Assembly (NCBI GenBank): GCA_039545315.1
Contig: BCIM01000011.1
Span: forward strand, 558,001-622,000
From: Kondoa malvinella
Lineage: Eukaryota; Basidiomycota; Agaricostilbomycetes; Agaricostilbales; Kondoaceae
Length of the DNA: 64,000 nt
Reading direction: 5' to 3'
The stretch's first letter is position 1; every line of letters begins with the position of its first letter. The notes below the pieces were generated by a model. The model was not told the DNA's origin and did not search any database. It saw only the letters and a program-made list of their open reading frames with translations. Position numbers and translations under genes: made by a program. Below, piece after piece: positions 33,612 through 44,042 of the stretch.

Positions 33612-36163
33612 CTAGTCCGAATCAGACTCCGACGTTGTGCCTACTTCTGAAGCGCTCTCTTCTGTACCGCTAGTATCATCCGAGTCGCCCTCGTCTTCAG
33701 AAGCATCAGCTATCCGCCTAACAGCTTTTCCTTGCATGAGCGCCATTTGCCCGGCCAGTGTGTCTTCGTCCGGCTCGGAGATTTCCTACACACTTGTCAG
33801 CTTTGATCTCTCTTAATGCCCGAGAGTCACGCACGTCTTCTTCTGGGTTTTCAGCAGCTGTTAGCGCATCTTGGCCCTTCACATCCATCTGCAATTCCGA
33901 TAAAACGCGATGAGTATACACTCAAGATCAGCATCGTCTTGTCTCACCTTCATATCCTTTCTGATATCCGTGCCCAGGTAGCAATCGCTCTTGACATACA
34001 TTTGAAAAGTGTACAAGCCGGGGTTGGGCGGCGCCTGGACTTGCAATGTAAGCGTGCGGACAGACGATTCGCCAATTTCAGAGAAATGCCCAGGCGTGAC
34101 GTAGATCCGGTCAAGTTTGTGGTCAGCGACAAAGACGTTCCAGCCGGGTTTGCGGTTCTGTGACAACACCAGTCAGCGCCAGTTGAGCGGGAGGACACGT
34201 TAATGCTCACATTCGGGAAACGAGGAGCATGAGCCCAGTAATTCTCGACTTCACCATCAGCGCCTTTAACTTTTCGACCGATGAGCTCGTTTGTGCTTTG
34301 TTCAGCAGCTTTGACAACTTGAGCAGGTTTGGAGATGTCATCTTCTTCCTCGTGCGAAGGAATACCGTTGGTTTGGCCTTTGTGAGCTTTTGGTGGAGTG
34401 ATCTTCACTTGTACCACTAATTGTACGATAGCTCCAACAGTGATGATGCGTTCGCCGATCACTGAATACTGATCAAGACCGATCAACACCTCAGACAAAA
34501 AGACGTACCTTGGAAAGCAGCATCAACGAGCTCCAATTTCGGCCAGCGTCTCGCAACAGCTTCAGCCTGCTTTCTCTCCGCAGGGCTCATATCTTCCATG
34601 ATCTTTCCCTTGATGCCTTCAGGTGAATTGACAAACTCGTCCATCGTTTCGATTCCGGTAGAAGAACGAGTAACAAGAGGTAGGTATGGCAATTGATTGA
34701 CGCTAGGTAGAGATGGGTGCAAAGCTTGTACGAGGGCTTCTTGTAGGGTCGAAGTGGCCAAATAAGGCTTGAGCCAGCTGTGAGCGAGGATAATGTTGCC
34801 TAAACCGGTGCAGAGGTGATGTGCTTTGCTGACAACTTGTTGTTTGACTGTCCGCGACCACACAAAAGACATTAGCCTAAGCCAACATCTCTCGTGCCAT
34901 CACTGACCTCGCAATACCGCAAGATCATTGATGTTCACGCGCAAGAGATGAGCATAGATGAGCACAGCAGCCTTGCGACAGTGCGATCGCTCGTACAGCG
35001 CTCCTTCTAGCTTTTCACCGCAGACAATCCTCAGCTGTTCTTTAACCTTTTCTTCCAAACTTGCAAATGCCTGACTGGATACGACCGCTTTCGCCTTTTT
35101 GGTAGATAGCATGTCCTTCATCTCCTGAGCGGCTGCAATGATGGAAATGGCTTGGGCAAAATTGGTCTCTTCTTTTGCGTGTAGGAAGAAGAGAGCGGCA
35201 GTCTCGTTCAAGATTCGATCTTTGGTAACCTTTTGCGTTCCATACCACCAGCGCGACTATCAGGATTAGTCAGACTTTGTCACTTCCGCAAAGCAGACTA
35301 GAGAACACACAACACCGTAAGGCAACAAAAGACCAAAGATTAAAGCATAGACACCAAGGACATAGACGTTGTTCTTCGAGTCGACGACAGACTTGGGAAT
35401 AGCAATGCCCATGGCGTATTCCTGCTTGCCATCGGGATGACCGTACAATTCAAAGTTGCGACGAATGGTTTCGTCAGTGAGCGATTTGTAAGCTTTGGTG
35501 AGTTCAATGTATTTCGAGTCGACATCTTCTTTCGTCATGTTACCAGTGAGCTTCATTTTGTCCGGGTGACTGCGAGCAGTAGGTGTGAAAAAGGTGCAAA
35601 GGGAAAAAGCAAAGGAGTAACAGACTATTTGATTGACAAGCGCTTGTAGTGTCGCTTGATATCCTTCTCGGAGGAGCCCTGTCCTTTTCTGCTAAGTCTC
35701 GACTCTCTCTCACAAGCATAACGGCACAAACAGTCTGGATGCCCAGGATCTCGAAAGGATCATATAGCACGCCGCTAAACTTGATTTGAGCAGCTTGATA
35801 GCCGACAACAGCTAGATAAGCCCAACCGAGCGCTAAGAAGATGTGCCGTCTCTTAAAGCTTGCCGCGCTACTCTTTGCGCGTTTGACGTCCTGATCTTTG
35901 ACATTCCATCCCTCGCAAGGCTTTGTGCTTTCGTTTACGCGATGATCTATACAGAGGTGCTGCTATCAGAGCTGAGTACTTCACAGTGAGCGGGCTGCGC
36001 ACCTGCTTTGAGCGTGTTGTAAGTCCAAGGCAGCAAGACGAGGACCAAGATCGTGAGCACAAAGAACTTGTAGTTGCCTGAAAAGAGCGTGAATGAGGCG
36101 TATACCAGCACAATAGAGCTGTTGGAGCGGACCTTGCTCATCATACGTGTAACCGCCTGCCAT
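33612..36163 (-). CDS. SEC63: Sec63, ER translocon J-domain subunit
   Basis: Sec63 works with Sec62/Sec71/Sec72 and BiP in post-translational import into the ER. Start ATG at 36163 gives MAGGYTYDEQGNYKFFVLTI; the N-terminal hydrophobic segments VLTILVLVLLPWTY and HIFLALGWAYLAVVGYQAA are visible. The J domain sits between TMs as in the family (DPFEILGIQTSSEKDIKRHY, HPDK, DETIRRNFELYGHPDG), with HPD present and YVLGVYALIFGLLLPYGVG as the third TM. The Sec63 (Brl) domains contain QLPYLPLVTRSSTGIETM and GAIVQLVVQVKITPPKAH. The luminal-to-cytosolic end is acidic (DASEDEGDSDDTSGTEES) and stops at 33614-33612, the usual Sec63 tail. Introns of about 50-60 bases are frequent. Confidence 0.93.
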
Positions 36164-36468
36164 ACTATGTCAAACTTCGCGAGACCTTTTGCGATGCTAC
36201 CAGAGCTTTTCTTTGGCCGTCGCAAGTGAAGCACAAGGATATTCAAGCCAGGCGCAAGTGTACAAGACCGTTGAGAGTTGCTGTGATGGTGATCTGAAGC
36301 CAACAATTGCTGGCGGTTCTCGCTCTGATACAGCGAGTGTCAGCAGTCTGCAAGTCGCGAGTCCATGTACAGTACTGCAGTACATTCACTGGCAGCAACG
36401 CTTCGGGATAGAATGTTTCAGTCAATGCTCGTCTTCGCTCTTCTTCTTTGCTCTAGAAAGCTTGAGCC
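36164..36468. promoter_or_regulatory. Divergent promoter region, SEC63 / acyltransferase
   Basis: About 305 bases lie between head-to-head start codons. No gene is supported here; open frames on both strands in this stretch are short. It must contain regulatory sequence for both genes. Confidence 0.4.
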
Positions 36469-38147
36469 ATGCGATTCTACTCCGTGGTCATGGCTCCGTT
36501 GCTCCCGTGCTTGCTGTACGTTCTCTCGGACGCACCCAAAGACATACTTGTCATAGCTATGCGCTTCATCTTGCCCGAGCCGGAGCGAATCCCGATACCA
36601 GGCTTGGTGTCTTCTCTTGCTTTCTTTGGTCCTATTCTGATACTATGGCTGCCGTCTAATGCTTACCGCTCATTGCTATGCGCCTTTCTTTGCCTTGCTC
36701 TGCCTCTATTGCCTGGCTTGATCGATACCTTTGGGGACACGGATAAGAATTGCGGTCAAGGTGCTTGGGTTGCTTTCGTCGTCTTGCAGTGAGCTTGGAT
36801 TTTTGTGACATGGTATATCTGATCATGAAACGTTTTATTAGCTTGATAGACCGGATTTGGCTCAGCGATATTGAAACGGACTTTCAACGCATACTAGCCG
36901 AGGGTGATAATGGGAAGCTGGTCTTTGAGGAAGCACCTCGGCCAGTGACTTGGAAGAGGCTGAAATGGGCAAGCGAGCTGGCTACAACGTCAGTTTTCAA
37001 CCTAGTGCGATGAATTCAATTCTGACTTTCGATCCTGTTCGCAGGCATCGCGGCATCGGCTGGAATTGGCTTGTAAGAAATACACCACAACCTAAAAGGC
37101 AATCCCGTTTCCGCTTCGTCGTAACTTGGTTCGCAAAAGGCATCCTCTGGTTCATATGTTGCGATCTATCGTACATCCTGCTCACCAAAATCGCTTATCC
37201 CTTGTCCGATGTCCGAATTACTGCTATGCCTCCGACTACTATAGCTCTTTTCCTCACGACCTTTTGCTTGAGAGCTTATGGCTTCATGGTATGCCCATTC
37301 TACGTCAGTCGAGGATCTTGCAGACATTTTTTCTGGACTGATATTTGGAACGAGTAGTGGGCCGAGGCAATCATTGTCCTGCTAGGCTTTTATCGACCAG
37401 AAGACTTTTCGCCTATCTATGGCAGTGTTCAGGAGGCCTGTAGCATCAGGGGCTTCTGGAATAAGTTGTAAGGATCTCATACGCGTCCACATGAATGTCT
37501 CTGATGCTCTTTAGCTGGCATCGTATATCTTCTTCTGCTCAATGCAGGTCCTATGCTGATCATTACACAGAGGCTCTACGAAGACCACTGTCACGTTTGT
37601 CTCATTTGGCTTTGAAGCGAATTGGACTACAAAGCAATACACTGCTTTACATCGCATTGCATGTCTTGATCGTCTTCAGTATAACAAGTTCGTCCCTCTT
37701 GCTTGACCGATTACCGGAGCTGATCATTTATCAGCTATGTTTCACGTACATGTCGTACTGCTGCTCGGCGGCACTGGTATTGGTCAAATCAAATTCTTCA
37801 TGCTTCAAGCGCTAGGAATCATTGCAGAAATGATGCTCCAAGCCTATACCAGCATTCGAATCCCAAGATGGCTCGGCTATCTACAAGTTGCGGCGTGGCT
37901 GTATTGGACTGCTCCGTATTATGTGGAAGAGTTACTGCACCATGGTAGTAAGTCTATGCTTACAAGGGTAGCTTGATTCTTACTTATTACAGACTGGGCG
38001 ACACCGCTTGAAGGCATGTTTGTGGAAGGAGCTATGAAGCGACATGGCTATGAGAGCTATGGTGCAATGATTCAGGCTTGGGGCTGGGATATTTCGAGCG
38101 GGATGATACTAGAAGGAAGCTTTCAAGGGAGGAGAGCAGACGTTTGA
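36469..38147 (+). CDS. Wax-synthase-type (MBOAT-like) membrane acyltransferase
   Basis: This multi-pass membrane protein begins MRFYSVVMAPLLPCLLYVLS and has hydrophobic segments such as GLVSSLAFFGPILILWLPS and LLCAFLCLALPLLPGLI. The wax-synthase signature is visible in the second half: FSPIYGSVQEACSIRGFWNK then FWHRIS, where the His of WHR is the expected catalytic residue. Upstream, FRFVVTWFAKGILWFICCDL and the downstream helices IALHVLIVFSITS and WLGYLQVAAWLYWT fit the family. The end is GWDISSGMILEGSFQGRRAD then V and the stop at 38145-38147. The family joins acyl-CoA to alcohols, sterols or other acceptors in the ER; the acceptor here is unknown. A tandem PSD-like decarboxylase follows 240 bases later. 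Confidence 0.78.
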
Positions 38148-38386
38148 GTATGTTTGCACCAGGTCTTCGTGCAGAAAGCTCATCTGGAAGCAGTAGTGCA
38201 GACTGACGATACAGGCGACAGGTTGCCGAATCTAGCAGAGGCATTTCTCTTGCAAGTCAGATAAATCGTATTGCTGTAGACGCTTTGCAAAGCTGTTGCG
38301 CTATTTTTGACATCCGCTGAAACCCGCTGAGCTGTTTTTAGTTGCTGCTGTCTCGCTCGTTCCTCATCCACCACTCGCTGATAGAC

Positions 38387-40330
38387 ATGTTAGACAAGAA
38401 ACCGCCGCAAGAGCACCATGTTCACAGGTCAGTGATCGGTCTTCCCGCTTTGTCTTCTCGCAAACTCATTCTTCTGACGTAAGGACCGGAGATTGGCTGC
38501 CTGGTCAGGAGCTCGCCTATCTCGCTATACAGCAGCCTGACAGAGTGAAACAGGCGATCACCGAGCCCAGCAGGATTACTTAAAGAAGGTTGACGGTCAT
38601 GTTGAACGCAAAGGCAAAAAGATGCACGAGCTCCATCCCGTTATTGTGGAATTCAAGGACATGGTTGAGAGCGACACGCATCTGTTCTTACTGTTCAAGT
38701 GAGCTCACTCGTACTGCTCTGTCAAGTTCGGGCTGATTGCGATCAGTTCCATGTTCGAAGAGATCCGTATGTCTTTCCTCCCCTGCGTCGCAACCGCACT
38801 TATACTGGTGAATAATGTAGCACAGAAGAAGCCCTACTTCAATGACCCCTCAGGCAAGAAACAAGTACGATCTTTCGAGCATATGCTTCAGATGGTGAAC
38901 GATCTCTATTGCCGTTACCAGAGAATTGCTGAACCAATGCACAGCTTGATCATATCCTCACTACGCCGCCCGAATGGAACAGTGTAGCCGAGGAATACCG
39001 TGAGTGCTTCAAACGAAGCTTTCCTGCTGTCTAAGCTCTGGCATTATGATAGACACGATCGGTTTGCCAATCAATGCCATCCTCGATTGGGCGATGGGTA
39101 CACCATCAGGTTACGCTGCGTTCTTGAATCCTAAGGTCAAGTAAGTCTTGAAGCTTGAGCTGCGCGATAAGCACTGACCATTTCCCTAGTGCCGGCTTCA
39201 AGAAGGTCCTCGACCAATGGGGAACCTACCTCGCTTCTCCAGACTCGGCTCGTCACCTAGGCACCAACGATGATGACTGGTTTGGCAAGACTGGTCTTGA
39301 TCACTTAACCAAGGTTGCAAACCGAGGCGAGACCAACCTCAAGTTTGAAGAGCTCTTTGTGTGCGACCCAAAAGCCAAGCATCACGGCTATACCAGCTGG
39401 TATGTTGCTAGTATGTCTATGGTCTCCGAGCTAACAAGACCGTGTTGCAGGGACGACTTCTTCACTCGCAAGTTCAGATTCGACGACGGCATTCGACCTA
39501 TCGCTTCACCAGAGGACGATAATGTCGTTGCCAACTCTTGCGAATCCAAGACGTACAAAGTCGCTACAAACGTCAAAGCCCGAGATCACTTTTGGGCGAA
39601 AAAGCAGCCCTATTCAGTCAACGATATGCTTGCTCATGACAAGCTGGCAGAAGAATTCGTCGGCGGTACAGTGTATCAGGCTTTCCTGAGTGCTTTGAGC
39701 TACCATCGCTGGCATTCACCGGTCAGCGGCAAGATCGTTAAAGCTGGTACGTCAATCTTCCACCTCGCAAACACCTACTGATCGCTATAAACAGTCATCG
39801 TACCGGGTACCTACTTTGCCGAGACGCTGCACAATGGCCTAGGCGATCCCAAGGTCCACGAGATTGATCCTCAAGGTATGTTTGATCTTAGACTACTTGT
39901 ATCCTGCTGAGGAGCGTTTTCAGGTGAAGCAAGCTGTCAAGGGTTCATCTCTAGCACCGCGACGAGAGGAATCATCTTCATCGAGGCTGTAAGTTAACCC
40001 ATTACATCTCGGACTTTGGCTAAATACGTTGACATAGGACAACCCTAAGATCGGTCTGATGGCTTGCATCTACATTGGCATGAGCGAAGTGTCTACTTCT
40101 GAGATCTATGTCAAGGCAGGCGATCGGGTCAAAAAGGGAGATGTCTGGGGATCATTCCATTTCGGTGGTGCGTTGGAACTCCATACTAGCTTGGCAATGG
40201 CAGACTGATATCTGAGCTAGGTTCGACACATTGTATCATGTTCCGCAAAGGTGTCCAGGTAGAAGGTCTGCCTGAACCAGGTCAGGAAGAGAATGTCGCC
40301 GTTCGCTCAGAACTTTGCCGAGTGGTATGA
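38387..40330 (+). CDS. Phosphatidylserine-decarboxylase-like enzyme with PSDC N-terminal domain
   Basis: The start is at 38387 (MLDKKPPQEHHVHR), joined by introns at about 38431-38483 and 38504-38552 to TGDWLPGDHRAQQDYLKKVD. The segment ELHPVIVEFKDMVESDTHLF is the N-terminal PSDC-type domain. The decarboxylase domain follows: SWDDFFTRKFRFDDGIRPIA, YSVNDMLAHDKLAEEFVGGT, ALSYHRWHSPVSGKI and RGIIFIEADNPKIGLMACIY. The autocatalytic site is FHFGGSTHCIMF, where Ser becomes the pyruvoyl group. It ends NVAVRSELCRVV at 40330. Members with this N-terminal domain include aromatic-amino-acid decarboxylases of the PsiD type as well as unknown enzymes, so the substrate could be an amino acid rather than phosphatidylserine. 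No mitochondrial presequence or TM helix is seen, in contrast to PSD1 at 47598. Confidence 0.82.
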
Positions 40331-40465
40331 ATGGACATTCGCGGGTGAAAGGCGGATGGACTGTTAGATCGAATAGACGTTGAAGTGTATGGATATTGCA
40401 TCGAGTGTCACTGCGCCGACTCTTCAATCTTTCCGTCATTGGCGCTTGTTTAGAACTACCAAACA

Positions 40466-42144
40466 ATGTCTGCTCGGCTTGTATCCTCTCTAGCACGCTG
40501 TGCACCAGCTCAGGCTGTATGTGTCCTAATGTCGAACCGAATCAAGCTGAGCCTGGCTGCAGCGATCAAGGGCATATGCGACTTCTGCCACCTCTGCCTC
40601 GTCCAGCAGCGTCCCTTTGATCCTCGGCGGTCTGGCCGTCGCAGGAGGAGCTGGCTATTGGTACACTTCAGGCGGAAAAGTGCCTGCGCCAAAAGACCTC
40701 AAAGATCTGGAGACGAATGCTAAAGATAAGCTCAAGTCTGTCGCGGGCTACACTACGACGGACAGCAATCCTGCGACTACATCTGCCCTTGACCCTTCTG
40801 TAAGCTTCTGTCTATCACAAACGGAGATTTTCGCTAATAGATCGATTGACAGGCATTCAAAGAGTTTACTCTCAAAGAGGGTCAGTCTAGGCAAGCTTGA
40901 AGATTTTCATTATCTCACCACAGCCGCTTCTGTCTAATAGTCATGTAAGCCGTTATTACATTCTCCTGCTCCGCTGCTCATGAGAATGGCCACAGCCCAT
41001 ACAACCACAACACATCTCGCTTCGTTTTCGAGCTACCTGAGGGCACCGATTCTGGTCTCAAAGTGGCCTCATGTCTAGTCACAAAATCTGCCGACGGATC
41101 GCTAAAGGATGACAAGGGTCAGTGGTGGACGATTTATGGCGATTTCTCGTCTAAAGTAGACTCCATTTTGACAGGCAAGGATGTCATCCGTCCATACACC
41201 ACAACCACAGCACCTAACGAACCAGGCAAGCTTGAACTAATGATCAAAAAGTACAAAGAAGGCAAAATGAGCCAGCATATCTTCTCGCTCAAGCCAGGTG
41301 AGACCCGCATCGTCTATGAAGTGTCGAGCTCATGGTCTATTTAGGTCAAAAACTGAGCATGAAAGGACCTATTCCCAAATACCCATACAAGCCCAATGAA
41401 TTTGAGCAGGCCGCTTTCGTTAGTATATAATCTTCTCAGCCTACGCTCCTACTCATACTCTCTTAACGTTTAGATTGTTGGTGGCTCGGGCGTCACTCCA
41501 GCTTGGCAAGTCATGCAGGCTATTGACGCCAACCCGGAAGACAAGACCAAGTGTACCTTGATTTTCAGCAACGTGACTGAAGAGGACATTCTTCTCCGTA
41601 AAGAGTTTGAAGCGCTTGCTGCCAAGAAGCCTGATCAGTTCAAGGTGATCCTCCATCGTTCAGCCTAATATTGTGTGCTGATTCTGCCGATAGATTGTCT
41701 TCACTTTGGACAAGCCTCCTTCAGGTTGGAAAGGACCTTCAGGCTTCGTCAGTCTCGCCTTGACATGATTGCATCATAGCTGATATCGCAACAGCTGAAC
41801 CACGAGACCCTCTCGAAGCACCTGCCACCTGCTGGATTGGCCGACAAGATCAAGGCGAGTCTGCAGCAATCGAGCTTGTCCTTTGCTTACACGCTCTATC
41901 AGATCTTCTGCTGTGGTCCACCACCACAAGTTGAGGTTAGTGTATATGCGTAGACATGCGTAGGGTACTTGCTGACGTCGCGATGACAGGCTGTATGCGG
42001 CAACAAGGCCAGCATGAAGGATCAGGGTAAGTCATATGCTTTTAAGTCTCTCGGTCGCCAGCACTAATATGTCCCGCTCCAGGACCGCTCAAGGGCTTGC
42101 TTGCTGACCTTGGTTACCAATCATCCCAAGTGTACAAGTTCTAG
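40466..42144 (+). CDS. MCR1: NADH-cytochrome b5 reductase, mitochondrial outer membrane type (Mcr1-like)
   Basis: The start MSARLVSSLARCAPAQA at 40466 is basic, and the following hydrophobic anchor reads ILGGLAVAGGAGYWYTSGGK. The FAD domain has KDVIRPYTTTTAPNEPGKLE (RPYT FAD motif) and KKYKEGKMSQHIFSLKPGE. The NADH domain has QAAFIVGGSGVTPAWQVMQA (GGSG/T motif), CTLIFSNVTEEDILLRKEFE and FCCGPPPQVEAVCGNKA (CGPPP). The end is KGLLADLGYQSSQVYKF, stop at 42142-42144. The protein uses NADH to reduce cytochrome b5 or similar acceptors. About ten introns split the gene, several only a few dozen bases apart from the next exon. The motif set is complete. Confidence 0.9.
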
Positions 42145-42353
42145 ATGCGGATGGGCAAAAGGAGATCAGTCGTATAGTCTCGCGTCAGGGTCACAGAGCT
42201 AGCTTGTTGCAATGCCATTTGAACGTACTCTTGCTCTGCAATAATGTGATGACGGGTTCTTTTTAACCGTCAAGCTCGCAACACTCCAGCTCGTCCACAC
42301 ATCTGCCAGACCGTCAACAGCAGATTGAAATACACAAGGACCATGCCCTGATC

Positions 42354-43083
42354 ATGCCGCCCTTTACGCAATCCTTCACCTATCCTTACCCTTTTGTCCA
42401 AACTGCGCAATCCCTCTTTCAGAAATATCCAAACCCAGATGCTGCACACGTCGTCAGCGTTGATACGTTGTCATCTACGTTATCTGAAGATGGGACGCTG
42501 TTAAGGACAGAGAGGTTGATTGGCGTGAGCCGTAAGTTTGACAAATTCGGTCATTCCATGTCTGACTTGGATGGTAGAATCGGCGCCTAAATGGATGATG
42601 AAGGTATGTCTACATTACTATGGTACAAGCCAATCCATGACCGAGGGAAAGTAAACAGCTAGTAGGAGCTCAAGAAGAAGCCTACGTTCGAGAAATCACC
42701 TTCGTCTCTCTACCTCTTGATGGGACTCCATCTGTCCTACAAGCTTCCGTCAACCTGTCCCTATCATCACTAGTGAAATGCATAGAACGCATCAGCTATC
42801 GACCTTCGAAACAAGGTTACAATGATCCTTTTACCGTCTTTCAACAAAAAGCAATCTTTCAAGCTCAGGGTAGATTGACGCAAGGTGTGATAGGACAGAA
42901 ATTGGGTAAAAAAGTGGAAGAGAATTCTTGGGAGAGGTTCGTCTGAGCAGTCATCTTGAGCCTTGGCTTATGATCACTGATATGGCGTATAGATTCGACT
43001 CGAATGCACACGCGGGCAGAAGAGGTTTCCTTAGTGTGTTACAACGCATGTGGCCCGAAGAGAAAGCAAAGGTTGCATCATGA
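42354..43083 (+). CDS. PRELI/MSF1-domain lipid-transfer protein (Ups family)
   Basis: The start MPPFTQSFTYPYPFVQTAQS at 42354 is typical of PRELI/Ups proteins (short basic-aromatic beginning, then FxYP-like spacing). It continues KYPNPDAAHVVSVDTLSSTL, TLLRTERLIGVSQSAPKWM and EAYVREITFVSLPLDGTPSV. The helical end is KKVEENSWERFDSNAHAGRR then GFLSVLQRMWPEE, stop at 43081-43083. Ups1-3 shuttle phosphatidic acid or phosphatidylserine between mitochondrial membranes together with Mdm35. Which Ups subtype this is cannot be settled here. It lies about 4.5 kb from PSD1, which uses phosphatidylserine. Introns fall at about 42535-42577, 42604-42668 and 42940-42991. Confidence 0.82.
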
Positions 43084-43343
43084 CACAAATGCAAAATGGC
43101 TGCCAAGGGAGATTTCGACAGCTGCTACTGCTCGGCTACATTTCTGAACACACTTCATCTCATGCGATACTACGAAACAGCCTTTCATTCGAGTCTGGCA
43201 CATCCAATTCTGGCATATGTCTGCCAAGCCGACACTTTCTGGCTCCCTCTTCTGCCCAGCTCATGACGAGATAGGCTGAATAGAGACCTGAGAATCGGGC
43301 TCTGCTCTCATCTCCATCAGCTCAAGCCAAATCAAACACAACC

Positions 43344-43746
43344 TTAGAGTGACTCGCCGATATATCTTATCGCTTTATGTCCCTTATCACCACTCGACAC
43401 TGTTTCATTCAAGCTAGTGAAATAACCATTCGGCAAGGATACTGATAGAGCTTTAGTGAGGCTGATTTCTCTATGAATGACGGCGCCTGTCACCGGATGA
43501 ATGTCTAAGTGATTGCCACTTTCATCAGCAAAAGGGCAGAGCATACCATTAGATTCTAGCTCTTTCTTTGTTTCTTCGCGGTCAGAGTCTGAAACGCCTT
43601 TATGGAAGCCGACTATTAGAGATATGAATGAGTGACGCGAATTAGTCAGAAATAGGCATCGGACGAACTTAGGTAGTTTGCGCTTTCTGTTGTCAAGCGA
43701 TAAGCTATTGTACTGCTGCAGAGGGGAAGGATCTACCACCGGACAT
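43344..43746 (-). CDS. Small proteinase-inhibitor-I9-like protein (tentative)
   Basis: The main exon encodes VGFHKGVSDSDREETKKELE, then VTGAVIHREISLTKALSVSL and NGYFTSLNETV...AIRYIGESL, ending at 43344. The pattern (strand, helix, xVxHxY-like strand, helix, VxYIE-like strand) resembles I9 inhibitor/propeptide domains, such as yeast Pbi2, but the similarity is judged by eye. The start is uncertain. The ATG at 43746 gives MS and would splice (gtggta donor, ctaatag acceptor near 43624) in phase to VGFHKG. The donor is weak and the intron is longer than most here (about 118 bases). It is convergent with the PRELI gene. Confidence 0.5.
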
Positions 43747-43985
43747 GATTGTATGGATTAAAGCAGGTTCAACGCTTCTTGCCTTTGACCGAGCATCGCA
43801 CCGGCCTTTCCTTTGATATTCCCCCTTGGCCTGTTGTTGGATTATACCGTAGCCTAGCTGGAGTATACCTGCATTCTGCGTGATCAAGGCGTGAAGCGCA
43901 TGAAGTAGAAGTCAATCCGGGGTTGGAGACGAGGACGCACCATTAACATCTGGACCGAGTTGCCCAGTCTCTATCTACTCTATCC

Positions 43986-44009
43986 CTGCTGCTGCTGCTG
44001 CTGCTGCTG
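43986..44009 (+). repeat. (CTG)8 microsatellite
   Basis: Eight perfect CTG triplets lie just upstream of the chosen ATG of the Ssh4/Ear1-like gene. The frame through the repeat is open and in phase with that gene (poly-Leu), while the other strand would read poly-Ser. No ATG precedes it in frame, so it is most likely in the 5' UTR. Confidence 0.85.
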
Positions 44010-44042
44010 GTGGCGAACAGCCCTCTATCTCTGAACATACGA

